Assembly: GCA_900660155.1 (NCBI GenBank)
Contig: CABFPE010000047.1
Span: forward strand, 1,445,103 to 1,509,102
Origin: Hofstenia miamia
Taxonomy: Eukaryota; Xenacoelomorpha; Acoela; Hofsteniidae
Reading direction: 5' to 3'
DNA: 64,000 nt
Shown: piece by piece, positions 11,603-22,400 of the stretch
Layout: every line of letters begins with the position of its first letter
Numbering within the stretch: the stretch's first letter is position 1
Notes under the pieces: model-generated
Database searches by the model: none
Told to the model about the DNA's origin: nothing
Seen by the model: only the letters and a program-made list of their open reading frames with translations
Program-made: the position numbers and the translations under genes

Positions 11603-12535
11603 GCATTTATTTTAATAAACGGATTGTTCACTAAGCGGCGCTTTTAACCTTTGCTTTATCGTTTTTTGCGCCCATTATGCAACTACACTTGCGCTTGTCA
11701 ATACACTGATGTATATGTATGAAGGCCTATATATGCAGTTTTTCCAAGAGTGCATTTAAAGTATAATTTTTAATTTTCTCTTTATCATCTTACAAATTTG
11801 ATCAACTTTTAAGTAAATGCAATGCATATACATGTAAATAAAATTTTTGAATCAGTTACTTCTATTTCTTTAACAAAAATTGAGCTTAACATAGTGTAAA
11901 ATATTTTTCAATCGTAGTTTTCTCAAAGATGAACTTTACAGATGCTTTTGATGTTCTTCTATGTAAACATACATTTACTTGGTAGAAATTTAGTTTTATG
12001 GAGTGTGGGTACAACAACACCATATGTCAGGCACACCATGATTTGAGGAACATGGTGGATAGTTGTTCACTGAGAAAAATATAAAATTATATACATTTAT
12101 ATCTCTGTCTCAAAACCCGGCATTTATATGTAGCACTCTGTCTAATGACCATTTATATGTGGCGCTCTCTCCCAAGAGGGCGCTCTGTCTATATACAAAT
12201 ATTTATATGGGGCGCTCTGTCTTTTTTGCAATTTTCATGTGGAAAAATCTTTTGTTTTATAAAAGTCTAATATAACCATCCTAATTTTATCAAATATAGA
12301 CCAATTTTTTTCAAATGGATGGTGCTTTCGCATTTTTGTAATAGACCTGACATGATCCTGAATGTGCTTTTTTATCGGAATTTTCGCGCCACATTTGTCC
12401 TATTAAGGTCTACTATAATATATTTTTTATGCTATTTCTTTTTTAAGTAATGTGCGTAATCCTATCTTCAATTTTGAATGGGTCAGCTTCAAAATATTTC
12501 AAAAATTTGCATTTTTTGGCAAAGTAGTTCATGCT
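11603..12535. repeat. 933-bp duplication, right copy
   Basis: Second copy of 10637-11569. The near-perfect identity and the single N at the joint favour a false duplication made when two contig ends were placed side by side, though a very recent tandem duplication is possible. Confidence 0.9.
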
Positions 12536-12719
12536 TGGAAGGCCATAAATCAGTCAGTTTTTATTCTATTTTCAAAATTTTTACACAATTCAATGCGTAA
12601 TCGATCGAAATATGTGAATCAATTAATATTTTTTGCACATTCTAAAAAACTTGGGGTTGGGTAACTAAAATATAAATTTTGCAAAATTTCGAACAAATAG
12701 TGGTCCATAGCGCAAGAAC

Positions 12720-12855
12720 TACATTACATAACTTTTCCGGAGTTGTCTTATTCGATTGTACATCAAAGCTTGATTTAGAGGTCTCCTAAAAGCTAAGCAC
12801 TATGGTAACTAGTTACTGCTATAGGTGAGTAAATGCCTATACAGGCATTGGCCTC
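12720..12855 (+). pseudogene. degenerate 5S rRNA-like sequence
   Basis: GGTCTCCTAAAAGCTAAGCA (12779-12798) resembles the 5S internal segment GATCTCGGAAGCTAAGCA. It is followed at the expected spacing by TAGTTACTGCTATAGGTGAG (compare TTAGTACTTGGATGGGTGAC) and a CC...ATAC..GG tail. Many positions differ, so this would be a 5S-derived SINE or pseudogene rather than a working gene. The match is by eye only. Confidence 0.35.
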
Positions 12856-13198
12856 CTCATTTAGAGGTTTTACTTAAAATTTCCTGGTTATCATATTGTG
12901 GGCCATGCTATGAAAAGTATTCATTGCTACAATTTGGTATCAGAGATATCCTAGAACAATCAATAATCCTCCAACAAATCTCGAAATTTAACCTAAAGAC
13001 ACAAAAAATGATAAGACACAGAGCCTGATAAAAATTGTTTTTGCCATTTTTTAAAAATATTTACTAATCCATGAAAAAATTTACTAACCGAAATTACTGT
13101 GCTAATTTAAATAAAATATCCACGCTAATTATATGCAAGAAAAAATGGATAAAATTTACCATGCATCAAAATTGGGAGCTCTGTCTTCTTAGAAAAAG

Positions 13199-13219
13199 AC
13201 GCTCTGTGCGACAGAGCGT
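13199..13219. repeat. perfect 9-bp hairpin, ACGCTCTGT/ACAGAGCGT
   Basis: Nine-base arms ACGCTCTGT and ACAGAGCGT enclose a GCG loop. The arms share the GCTCTGT word that recurs in the motif cluster of the 10.6-12.5 kb duplication, suggesting one repeat family. Confidence 0.7.
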
Positions 13220-13256
13220 ATAAGGGCATATAAGTGTATGAACATTTATATTAATC

Positions 13257-13257
<1 letters not shown>

Positions 13258-13290
<33 letters not shown>
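13258..13290. repeat. (TA)n microsatellite
   Basis: About 16 TA units. Similar arrays occur across the whole window. Confidence 0.95.
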
Positions 13291-13292
<2 letters not shown>

Positions 13293-13456
13293 GGCATTGG
13301 TGAGAAATCAGGATAATTTCCTACTAATCTATCCTATTGGAGGTTTTGAGTTGATGCATGGATGGACCAATGCTACAAATAATTAACTCCTCTTGCTAGT
13401 ATACCCTATCCTAATAAAAGTTAAAAGTAAACAGGAGATCCTGTTAGGGAAGAGTG

Positions 13457-13761
13457 GCCACACTCAGCCAACACGATACAGATATCCTTTTAAAAGAGTC
13501 GTGAAAGACTAGAGCCCTAATTAGATTAAGAAATAAGAAGCCCTAACTCCAGTAACTCATGGGTGCAAGTGCTAATGAAACAACCTAAGCTCAGTGCATA
13601 TCTAATTCATGAAATTTAGGTGAAAGCAACAATAACAATTTTCATTACGAATGACAAGCCGTACAAAAGCCCTTTACCGATGCAGTTGAAAAGTTAGAAA
13701 CACATTTTTAATAAATAACGAAGTCAAAGAAACTAAAGGTAAAACGAATTTAATTAGAATA
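13457..13761. repeat. 305-bp duplication left of a gap
   Basis: It repeats at 13783-14086 with one base lost. The copies directly abut the two sides of the 21-N gap, so they are most simply overlapping contig ends that were not merged. Confidence 0.9.
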
Positions 13762-13782
13762 NNNNNNNNNNNNNNNNNNNNN
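13762..13782. other. assembly gap (21 N)
   Basis: A run of 21 N bounded by identical sequence on both sides. Confidence 0.99.
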
Positions 13783-14086
13783 GCCACACTCAGCCAACAC
13801 GATACAGATATCCTTTTAAAAGAGTCGTGAAAGACTAGAGCCCTAATTAGATTAAGAAATAAGAAGCCCTAACTCCAGTAACTCATGGGTGCAAGTGCTA
13901 ATGAAACAACCTAAGCTCAGTGCATATCTAATTCATGAAATTTAGGTGAAAGCAACAATAACAATTTTCATTACGAATGACAAGCCGTACAAAAGCCCTT
14001 TACCGATGCAGTTGAAAAGTTAGAAACACATTTTTAATAAATAACGAAGTCAAAGAAACTAAAGGTAAAACGAATTAATTAGAATA
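13783..14086. repeat. 305-bp duplication right of a gap
   Basis: Second copy of 13457-13761. It continues into a (TA)n array at about 14119-14151. Confidence 0.9.
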
Positions 14087-14116
14087 AATTGAAGAGAAAA
14101 TAAATGAACAATACTC

Positions 14117-14154
<38 letters not shown>

Positions 14155-14641
14155 ACAAAAATTAACTGCTACCAGTAAACAAATCATACTGTTGAAAATA
14201 TAGGAAAACAGCTGGCAGGTACAAAATTGGTTTCTGTGCAATTTTACCGCGTTTTAAAATTAGCAGAAATTTAAACTAAAATATAAATGGCACCATTTCA
14301 CTTCATCAAATTACAATTGACATGAATTAATATTGAAATTGTAATAAATGAAATACTGAGAAGTATTACTGAGAAATGTTATTATGCCACATGCCCCTCC
14401 CCCCTCAACTGGGCTATAGATTTTAGTCCCCTAGTATAACTCTTTCTCGTTCTATCAGAGGTTGGGCGTCTTTCCCTAGGGCTATAGCATGGCGTGTTGC
14501 ATAGCAAAGAGCTTCCAGTTGAGTACTAACGCATTTTGCGAAATTATAGAATTTGGGATTCTCTATGCGATTAGAAATTAATATTGAATTGCAAAGACAA
14601 TTAAGTTTTCATGTGAATAGATTATAAAATTTTAGATATAA
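14087..14641. other. AT-rich stretch, (TA)n, no gene seen
   Basis: It contains (TA)n at about 14119-14151 and a C-run around 14394-14406. Nothing else was recognised. Confidence 0.4.
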
Positions 14642-15936
14642 TCAGAGTCCTTTAATGGCAACAAGCAATGCCATTTTTGCATCAATGTCCAATGCGCGAG
14701 TTTCATCCTCTGTAATTGTTGTCATTGCGTAAAAGAATTTAAAGAAACTAAGCAGATTAGAATAGTTTTTAATTTCATTGAAAAATATAGAAATATTGCT
14801 TGAAACAATTTCTTCTGTCATCATTTCTTGGTCAGAAATATTAGCTCTCATCATTGTGACTATCTCGATTCTCTTAGAGATATCACAATATTGGAGTGTC
14901 TCTTGTACTAAGTTAGACTACATAATATCACCAAGGCCCGAGTTAATTGTTTTGATTAAGTCGCTGATGTTGTTGACATACTGTTCTTGATCTGTAAGTG
15001 GAATATTAACACGTTTTTTCATTTGGTGTTTAGATGTATTAAAGCAGTATGTATCAGGGGTGAAGGAATGCAGTAGTTGTTTTCAGTAGTGATGCAGTCT
15101 TCAAGTGACATTTGGATCGTGGGTGTTATATCTAGCCACGCAATCCCTATGATCACAGGATAGTTCACATGTCTACAAAACATGTGCTCCCATAGGGAAT
15201 TGGAAGGTAAATATTTACGAAACCTTGATATGTTTTCTTCATAAATTCGTAGTTTTGAGGACGTACATTCATCTAATGCTAGTTGAGAGTATGTTTTGAG
15301 AAAATTTTTGCATCGTGCACGGTTGTTTGGAAACAAGATACGAAAAGAGAATCATTGGTAAATACAACCAGTATGCGAATTTTATTGATATAAAAGACTG
15401 AATGTAATTTCTGTGTAGTTAAATAGGAAAAAATTGAAAAATGAAAAAGAAGGCAAACATTGATTATACGAAAAAATAATTACCAAAATGAAAAAAGAAG
15501 TCTATGGAGATCTGCGACTTTGCAATATTCAGCTTTTGTCAAAATTCGGTTTTACTGCCAAAATTTCTTTTAGCTTAGAAATTTGTTGTGTTGTGAACGC
15601 CGTTCGTTTACGTTTACTGGAAGAAATCTTTTCTGTGTTCGGACGAGAAGATATCATCTTTGGGCTACTTGGGGTCTTCTGTAAACGCTGCAGCACTTTA
15701 CATTTGATGCAGCATAATACTCCTTCAGCAGTCATTTTAAATCCCTCTCCATTTCCACACGCAAGTTTGTATTCGTATATCGCATTATAGAAATCCGAAC
15801 ACTCCAAGTGTGTGACTTCACCGTTGAAATATCCAGTAAAGTCATTTGGATAAACCTCCAAGTTGCATTTGCCATATATAGTGCCAAAGATGTTATAAGT
15901 GACGTATGAATCAATAACTGACTGCTCACAATCCAT
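14642..15936 (-). pseudogene. broken homeobox gene, possibly LIM-homeobox derived
   Basis: The minus-strand frame from ATG at 15936 ends with SSKRKRTAFTTQQISKLKEI, then LAVKPNFDK. This is the N-terminal arm and helix 1 of a homeodomain (F8, L16). After a one-base frame change the sequence EYCKVADLHRLL keeps homeodomain spacing (A35, L40). The third helix appears after a short intron-like gap as RILFPNNRARCKNFLK (F49, N51, R53; W48 replaced by L) at about 15290-15340. Before the homeodomain, KCNLEVYPNDFTGYF, VTHLEC and VLCCIKC line up with a LIM domain that has lost some zinc cysteines. Downstream frames 15019-15336 and 14642-14990 read as a C-terminal tail containing one stop. It is probably a decayed or retro-inserted copy. 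The LIM part is tentative, the homeodomain is firmer. Confidence 0.6.
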
Positions 15937-15969
15937 TTCGAAAATGAAACGCGTTACTAAATTCAGGCC

Positions 15970-15977
15970 TATATATA
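15970..15977 (-). promoter_or_regulatory. possible TATA box of the homeobox relic
   Basis: TATATATA lies 34-41 bases upstream of the ATG at 15936 on the minus strand. TA runs are common here, so this may be chance. Confidence 0.2.
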
Positions 15978-18900
15978 CAGCACTAATAGAGAGGGGTAAT
16001 CTCTATAGGACGCCAGCTCGTCAACGCGTGTCGCCAAGGACGAACGCTAATTCCTTGAATTGAGCATCGTCGGACTGATTATTCTCAATAGGATTATATA
16101 GGCAATCTGCATATTAACATCATTAATATAATGTTAAGTTTTTAGATATTTAACAAAATATTTCATTCATTACTATGTTGTAGCTTGGATTTACTGAATA
16201 TTTACTATTAATTCCGCTAAGGATTTTAGAAATATGTCTATGCACTAGGGCTTCATACACTACATAACATCACGGAGTGAGTACGAAATGTTTATAATTA
16301 AGTCCATTATTAATATGAATACATTCTATATATAGTACTAAAGTAATTAATTGAAATAGTTCTGCGAGGTTTCCAAAAAATGAGCTCGATTTCTGATTTT
16401 TTTGCATCCCAAAACCGCGGTTTCGGTTTTTTAACTAACTACTATCGATATTTGTAAACTTTATACAAGACAATTATACTATTCTAAATTATATTTTCAT
16501 AACACAAAATTAAGTTGTTAATCAAGTAAAATACGCTTAGCCTAAATTACGAATTGGCAAGCAATTTGGCGTTTGCTCCAAGAATATTTCATCATTCCTT
16601 CGAAATAACATTATTAGGGACTGCTTTTGATAGCTAAACCGAAAAGTCTATTTTCATTTACCTCTCTCGGTGCGGTTTCGGTTTTTTCTGTATACCCTAA
16701 TGGAAAACAAAAAATAATAGTCACTAGTGAGATAGTGAGTTCAGTTTTAAGCCAAATAAATTTCTTTGGGTTGATGTCTACTCCCAGTTTCTCTATGTTA
16801 TTTTAATCAACATGTTGTTGATGACAAGGTGATGATATTAACTGTTGAAGTGAGTAATGACTCTTGTGTTTGTAATTCTGGAATTGACAGTTGTTGTAGT
16901 TCAATGATTTCAATTGGAATTCTTTCGTTGCCATCTTTCTTGTATTTAATCAATGATTGTATTTTACTGTAGGAGCACTCAGGATAGTGCTGATTATGAT
17001 AATTATACAGAATTTCATTTTTAATCACTAGTAGAAATCATTGTGACTTTTCATAGTAGGCATTTGTGGAATGATAGGAATTTACTGCTGTAGATGTGTC
17101 ATTGATAATGGAGAGAATTCATTGACTAATGTTACATATTTTGTTTCACTGGTGGCTCCCCACATATATTTTCAAACGTTGTCAGCAACAATGTGTATAT
17201 CTCTGGACACTATTGCAAGTTTGTTACTAATAAGAGTAATAGGTAAGGTTCCTAATGGGTTTTCACGATTGATTATTTGGCTGCAGTAATTTTTTAATGG
17301 TGTAGTTAGCTTTGTATTTTTAGTTGGTTGTTGACATTAAAAGTGAAGTGCCAAGTAAAAGCCATTTTTCAACTTAGCAGAGCTAGGAATGATAGCTATT
17401 TTGTGAAATTTTCTTTTTCTGTTCTCTTCTACTTTTTGGAAGAGGTAAGGTTAATGTCAAATCCTCAGTAAGATAATGAATATTAATTACGATAGTTGTT
17501 TTTGAAGTTCAACAAAAATATTGTAGTTTATTATATTTAGTATAATTTTCAAGGTCAATCAATTCTAACATGAAAACGGGTAAAAAAATTAAATATCTTA
17601 CAAACAAGGACAGAAGCCTGAATTTACTTTGTGGAACTACTACTAACCGTGACGGGGCTAAGAAAAACTTTCGACATTGGAAAAGGAATACAGCTGATCT
17701 CACACACCTGCTGATGATAGGAATCAAAATCGTAAAGTCTAATACTTTACAAATTGCTACTATGCTTCTTGATCAAAGGTTGCATACCTGTTTGTCTAAA
17801 TATGGCATTTTGCTTGTTGCAAGAAAGCGAAAAGGCTCATATTTAATTAGCAAACTTAAACTTGGCGACTAAACTGTTTATTGCTTAAGCAAATTTTGTC
17901 TATTTGAAAAGTAAGTTACATATCCCAAACTGCCAAAACTAATCAAAATGCACTGCTAAAAATCGTTGTTAGCGAGTAAATGTGACTAAATTGAATAAAC
18001 AAACTGTGCTAAGTAAACTATTGGAGTTTAGGACGGTTTGCCGATGTATCAATTTATCTGGCTTTACTAATGCAATTTTTGAATAGCAATTTAAGTTTTC
18101 ATATCTAAATTTTCTCATAGTTTTACACCTCATCAAAGTAAATAAGAAAAAAAGAACATTTTACAAATGATGTCTCACAATTGTTTATTGGAATGGAAAA
18201 ATTTAGAAGATGGAGAATTTGAAGACTAAATGATCTTGATTAAGTAGGGTGAGAAACAGGTCATTTTTTGCCACGTCATCACCGAACTGACTCGTCTAAC
18301 ACCAATTTCTGAAACGGGTGATAAAAAAAGATTATTAATATAAAGCTTACACAATATTTGAGCATAAAAACATCAATAAATACAATAAAAAATCAACACA
18401 AAATACAAAAATATTGTTTGACTTCTTAAATTTTTTCTTGAATCTTTTAGAGTTCTTTCATCCTAACGATTATAAATGACCCGTGACCTGCACCGACCTG
18501 TCTAAGAGTCACCCACAACCCTACCCGACCCATTTTCCTGACCTGTTGAGCATGACCTTCAATTGGGATTTTCCCATATAAATAATGTGCTTAAGAACTG
18601 CTTGCGAGAGTTGCAACTGTGTCTGTCAGTCATCGGGTCGCCCCGTTAAGGATTTGCTGATGGGACAGCTGGGTCAACTTTTCTCTTAAGCTTTCCGAGT
18701 TAGCTAGATAATATGCTCACTTTTATATGATAAGTTCAAAACTAAGTGTACATAAAGTCAGGTTCATTATTATGTAAATATTGAATTACGTCAAATTAGG
18801 AGACTGTTCAATTTTTTTTGAACCGCCACTCTACCTAATCTTCCAACAATAACCCTCGACCTGATCCGTTGACATGAATCGACTGATCAAAGAAAGATGA

Positions 18901-19189
18901 CTATTCTCATATTAACAAATATTTTTTTATATAAAATTATCAATAAAAGTAATACAATTACATCAATACGAAAAATACTTTTTAAATTTTTTCCTTATTC
19001 TGTTATTGTCTCTCCACCAAACGATTAAAATATATGGCGTTAAATTAAGAAAAATTTTAGCAAATAGTAGCATCTTTTCATACAGCCTGATATTTTGCAC
19101 CATAAGAAATTTGGTTGAAGTTAAACTTAGGATTTTTGCTTCGCTAATATTTTTAGTCATAAAAATGCATAAGATTATATTTAGATTCC
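15978..19189. other. gene-poor stretch with repeat-like segments
   Basis: Short frames at 16807-17028 (minus) and 17570-17872 (plus) are not recognisable. Around 18250-18900 there are repeated GACC/GACCTG/CCGACC words (for example 18478-18560 and 18850-18880) that resemble the subterminal repeats of a nonautonomous hAT element, but I could not pair its ends. Confidence 0.4.
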
Positions 19190-19510
19190 CAGACTTGTCA
19201 ACGAGCCGATATCTTTAAGCTAGGTTCGGCTCGCCACTTAGAACTTTTCAATGAGGCTCGTTTTTGCTTGATAATTTTTTTAAAAATATTGCTCTAAGAA
19301 TTTTTACATAGTTCTTTGTATTATTCAATAAACATTCAAAAATAAGATTATAAGAAAGGTATATTGATTGAAAAAATTGGAAAAATCTGCATAATCAAAT
19401 TAACTTGCAGAACTATAAATTTGCTTTGCTTAAAAAAGACTCGTTTTGGGCTCGTTGTATATCCAATACCGTGCTCAAGCTTTGCTGGGCTCGGCTCGTT
19501 GACAAGTCTA
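19190..19510. mobile_element. hAT-type MITE, 321 bp
   Basis: The 19-base inverted repeats AGACTTGTCAACGAGCCGA and TCGGCTCGTTGACAAGTCT are perfect. The element begins CAG and is flanked by 8-base direct repeats with two mismatches (TAGATTCC at 19182-19189, TGTATTCC at 19511-19518), as expected for hAT. Subterminal GGCTCG/CGAGCC words recur inside. It has no coding capacity, so it depends on an autonomous hAT elsewhere. Confidence 0.8.
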
Positions 19511-19518
19511 TGTATTCC

Positions 19519-20364
19519 ACATCCTAAATTATACCAGCTATTAGAATTTTTATATTTAAAATTAATTTCTGTTTTTTAATAGGGTGAAGTATTCGAATGG
19601 TATAGAATGCTACCGTAACATGATGCTTCAATTCAATGGATTTGCAAATTTGCTGTTAGGAGAAAATTGCAAGTAACATCAAAAAACGTGTCAAATCTAG
19701 TTATTGTGCCATTTATTTTACAACTTTACCGGGTTTCACTGGATTACTGGGCCAAAGTTTATCTGGGACGCATGGATTACTGGGTCACATTTTGTGACTC
19801 GGTTGAACTTGATGATTGCTTGTCAAGCTGCAGCATATACTTTGGTATTAAATATGGCAGTTATGTTTATATCTACAAAATACAACGCCTATTTCACAAA
19901 TAGAAATGTACTAAATCGAAATCATATTTCATATTATAACATTTTTCCTTGAATTTCCTATTGCAGACATACTCAACTTTTCATTAAACCACTCTCTGAA
20001 TGTTTGTATGCGTTTTTGCAGGACATAATTGCATAAATTTCCATATAAAGATTGAATAAAATAAACGCTTTTAAAGAATCTATTTTTAAAACCCAGTCAT
20101 TTCCTAATACGAGATACCGATTAATGTGTGCTTTATCTATTCCAATATGAGGAATTACAAAATGTTGATGGATTCATAAAATGTTCAGTTCCTCACTTGG
20201 GAATTGAGCAGATTAAGCTCTATTGAGTGGTGATTGTCAAAGCCTGCTATCGTTCGTGTCTCCTTTTTCTGCCTACTTAAATCTACTTAGTTCTGCTCGT
20301 TTTTCAATTAACATTTTAAATTGTATCCAACTGCAATTTTCGTCTATTGTTTAAGACTCTCTAT
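19519..20364. other. stretch without recognised genes
   Basis: Two overlapping plus-strand frames (19667-19952) carry a repeated phrase (LDYWAKVYLGRMDYWVTFCD: a near-tandem GGATTACTGGG word at about 19740-19790) but match nothing I know. Confidence 0.4.
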
Positions 20365-20401
20365 AATCAATCACTTTCCGCTAAATCGTTTAGTGTTGAG
20401 A

Positions 20402-20443
<42 letters not shown>

Positions 20444-22326
20444 CTAATGTATATATATGGATATAAGAATAACTTTTATTTTCAAAATGTGTGAATATAT
20501 TCAATATTGTTAATGAAATGTGTATATGTATTTACAAAAAACGGCAGGTCATAGTTTGGCTTCTGTATCATAATTTTGTAATTTGAAATATTAACCAAAT
20601 TTGGAAAAGGGCAAAGGTTATGACCCATGGTTTGTACCTACTTGGCTGATGTTTGACCTGAATTATTATTGGCTTATGTATATAAAACGTCATACATTTA
20701 TTAAAGGTGAAATCAGGCCTAATATTAATGCTTAAAATCTAATATAAATCAAATAAGTTTGCTACTACATTGTAATTAATTAGACAGCGTGTGAAAAGGA
20801 AATAATCGTTTGAATTTTTGTAGAACTTTATTACTTGACCAGAGTTAGAAACCGGTCAAATGTTATGAACCACGACCCTACTCGTGACCCGACATTAATC
20901 AACTTTGTGATACGTGATTCGACGATTTGAGTCGGGTTGAGCCGTTTCCATCTCTGATGTTAACGTAACAACTGTCTATTGAGTACTAAAAACTACAAAA
21001 GTGACTATTTTGTACAGAAAAATTATCTATGGTTAACCTTAGACAGTCTAGCGTCCGTTTTAAAGGACTAACCGTTTCTCCACATTTACAAAGAATTTTC
21101 TCCAAGCCTATTTCCAAATTTGAAAATCTTGGGGCATGGGTATAGGTCTATTGGGGAACATACTTTAATGCAATGCATTGATGGGACAGATCCAACGCGC
21201 GGACTTAGAGCAAAAAAAGAGGAGACTCTTCTCTATTAGGTGCTGCTTTCAGATTGTGCACACCATTAATAGTTTTGAGCTATAAGCGTTTAAAATTTTT
21301 TTATAGAATCATGAAATCTTTTTAAAAACCTCAGTCTGTTCAAGGTTAATATAAAATAATATACAGCATATACTGGGTAATTACTTATGATATGGCTGTC
21401 AGACAAGTATTTTACTTCGCAATTATCATTGAGTTTCGAGTTGCAAATTTAACTCATCATTTGAGTAATTACTGTCCCCTTCAAACATCCATACTAAATT
21501 TGCACACAATGCATAATGGCCTACCGGATTAAGAGATGTAAACCTGAAAAATATTACGCATACTGCACTAGGATGCCTATGTGTACATTAAGTGGAAAAG
21601 AATTGAGGTAAGCTGATAAGATAGTGTTTATACTAATAACTCATCAATCGTCTTTATTAATTATTGGCTGCAAAAAGCTAAACATGTTGCGGCCATGCTC
21701 TGCTCGATTTTGGGATCATTCTCCTACTAAATTCAGAATTCTATATCTATATTTCTTTATGGTTGTGCATTCTGATGCCTTAAGTTCTTCATTTTGCCTT
21801 TATCTGAGCTTAGCTTTACAAAGGAATTTGAATTTGAATGAAACAAAGGAGTATATCGTGATCATTGGAGAATATCATGATAGTATGTTAGGTTAACCCA
21901 CTCTGTCTTTTGATACACAGCGCATTATCTTTGCTACGTTCTCATGCTTATTATTCCAGTCCGAAAGATATCACTAATCCATTTTTATGATATTTTCCAG
22001 ATCTGCCCCTTCTTGGTTGGCAGGCATGTCCCCCTAACATTAGAGTTGGCTGAAATCATTTTTTTTGGTGGTTAATCGAAGTTAAATTCACCGATTAACC
22101 GAAATCTACTCTTGGGCATATTAACATTCAAATTTTGTGTCAAACAAAATCCAAAATATATTCAAATTCAAGAACAAAACGTCTTGGACAGGGTCTTTAT
22201 TGAGTGACATTCTGCAGACAGTGAAACTGTACCAAACACCCTGAAGCATCTATCAGAAATATCAGTCGTTGTTGGGATTTGTAACTAGTGTTTTGCTGCC
22301 ACGGCTTAGCCGTTAACCGGTCGTAG
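20365..22326. repeat. 1.96-kb duplication, left copy
   Basis: It repeats at 22328-24283 with a constant 1957-bp offset after a (TA)n run that differs by 6 bases. The junction is a single N at 22327. It contains one 90-codon frame (21624-21896) of no recognisable family and a small MITE (20840-20956). Confidence 0.93.
20840..20956. mobile_element. small hAT-like MITE (CAGAG termini)
   Basis: The left end CAGAGTTAGAAACCGGTCAA and the reverse complement of the right end, CAGAGATGGAAACGGCTCAA, match at 16 of 20 positions. The flanking 8-mers match poorly, so the insertion is old. The same element is carried in the duplicate at about 22797-22913. A related terminus occurs near 27880. Confidence 0.5.
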
Positions 22327-22327
22327 N

Positions 22328-22364
22328 AATCAATCACTTTCCGCTAAATCGTTTAGTGTTGAGA

Positions 22365-22400
<36 letters not shown>

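Noticed and set aside
15488-15790. Plus-strand 100-codon frame
   Set aside because: It is the reverse-strand shadow of the homeobox relic, whose minus-strand frame carries recognisable motifs.
21624-21896. Repeated 90-codon ORF (also 23581-23853)
   Set aside because: The identity follows from the 1.96-kb duplication of DNA. The protein has no recognisable features.
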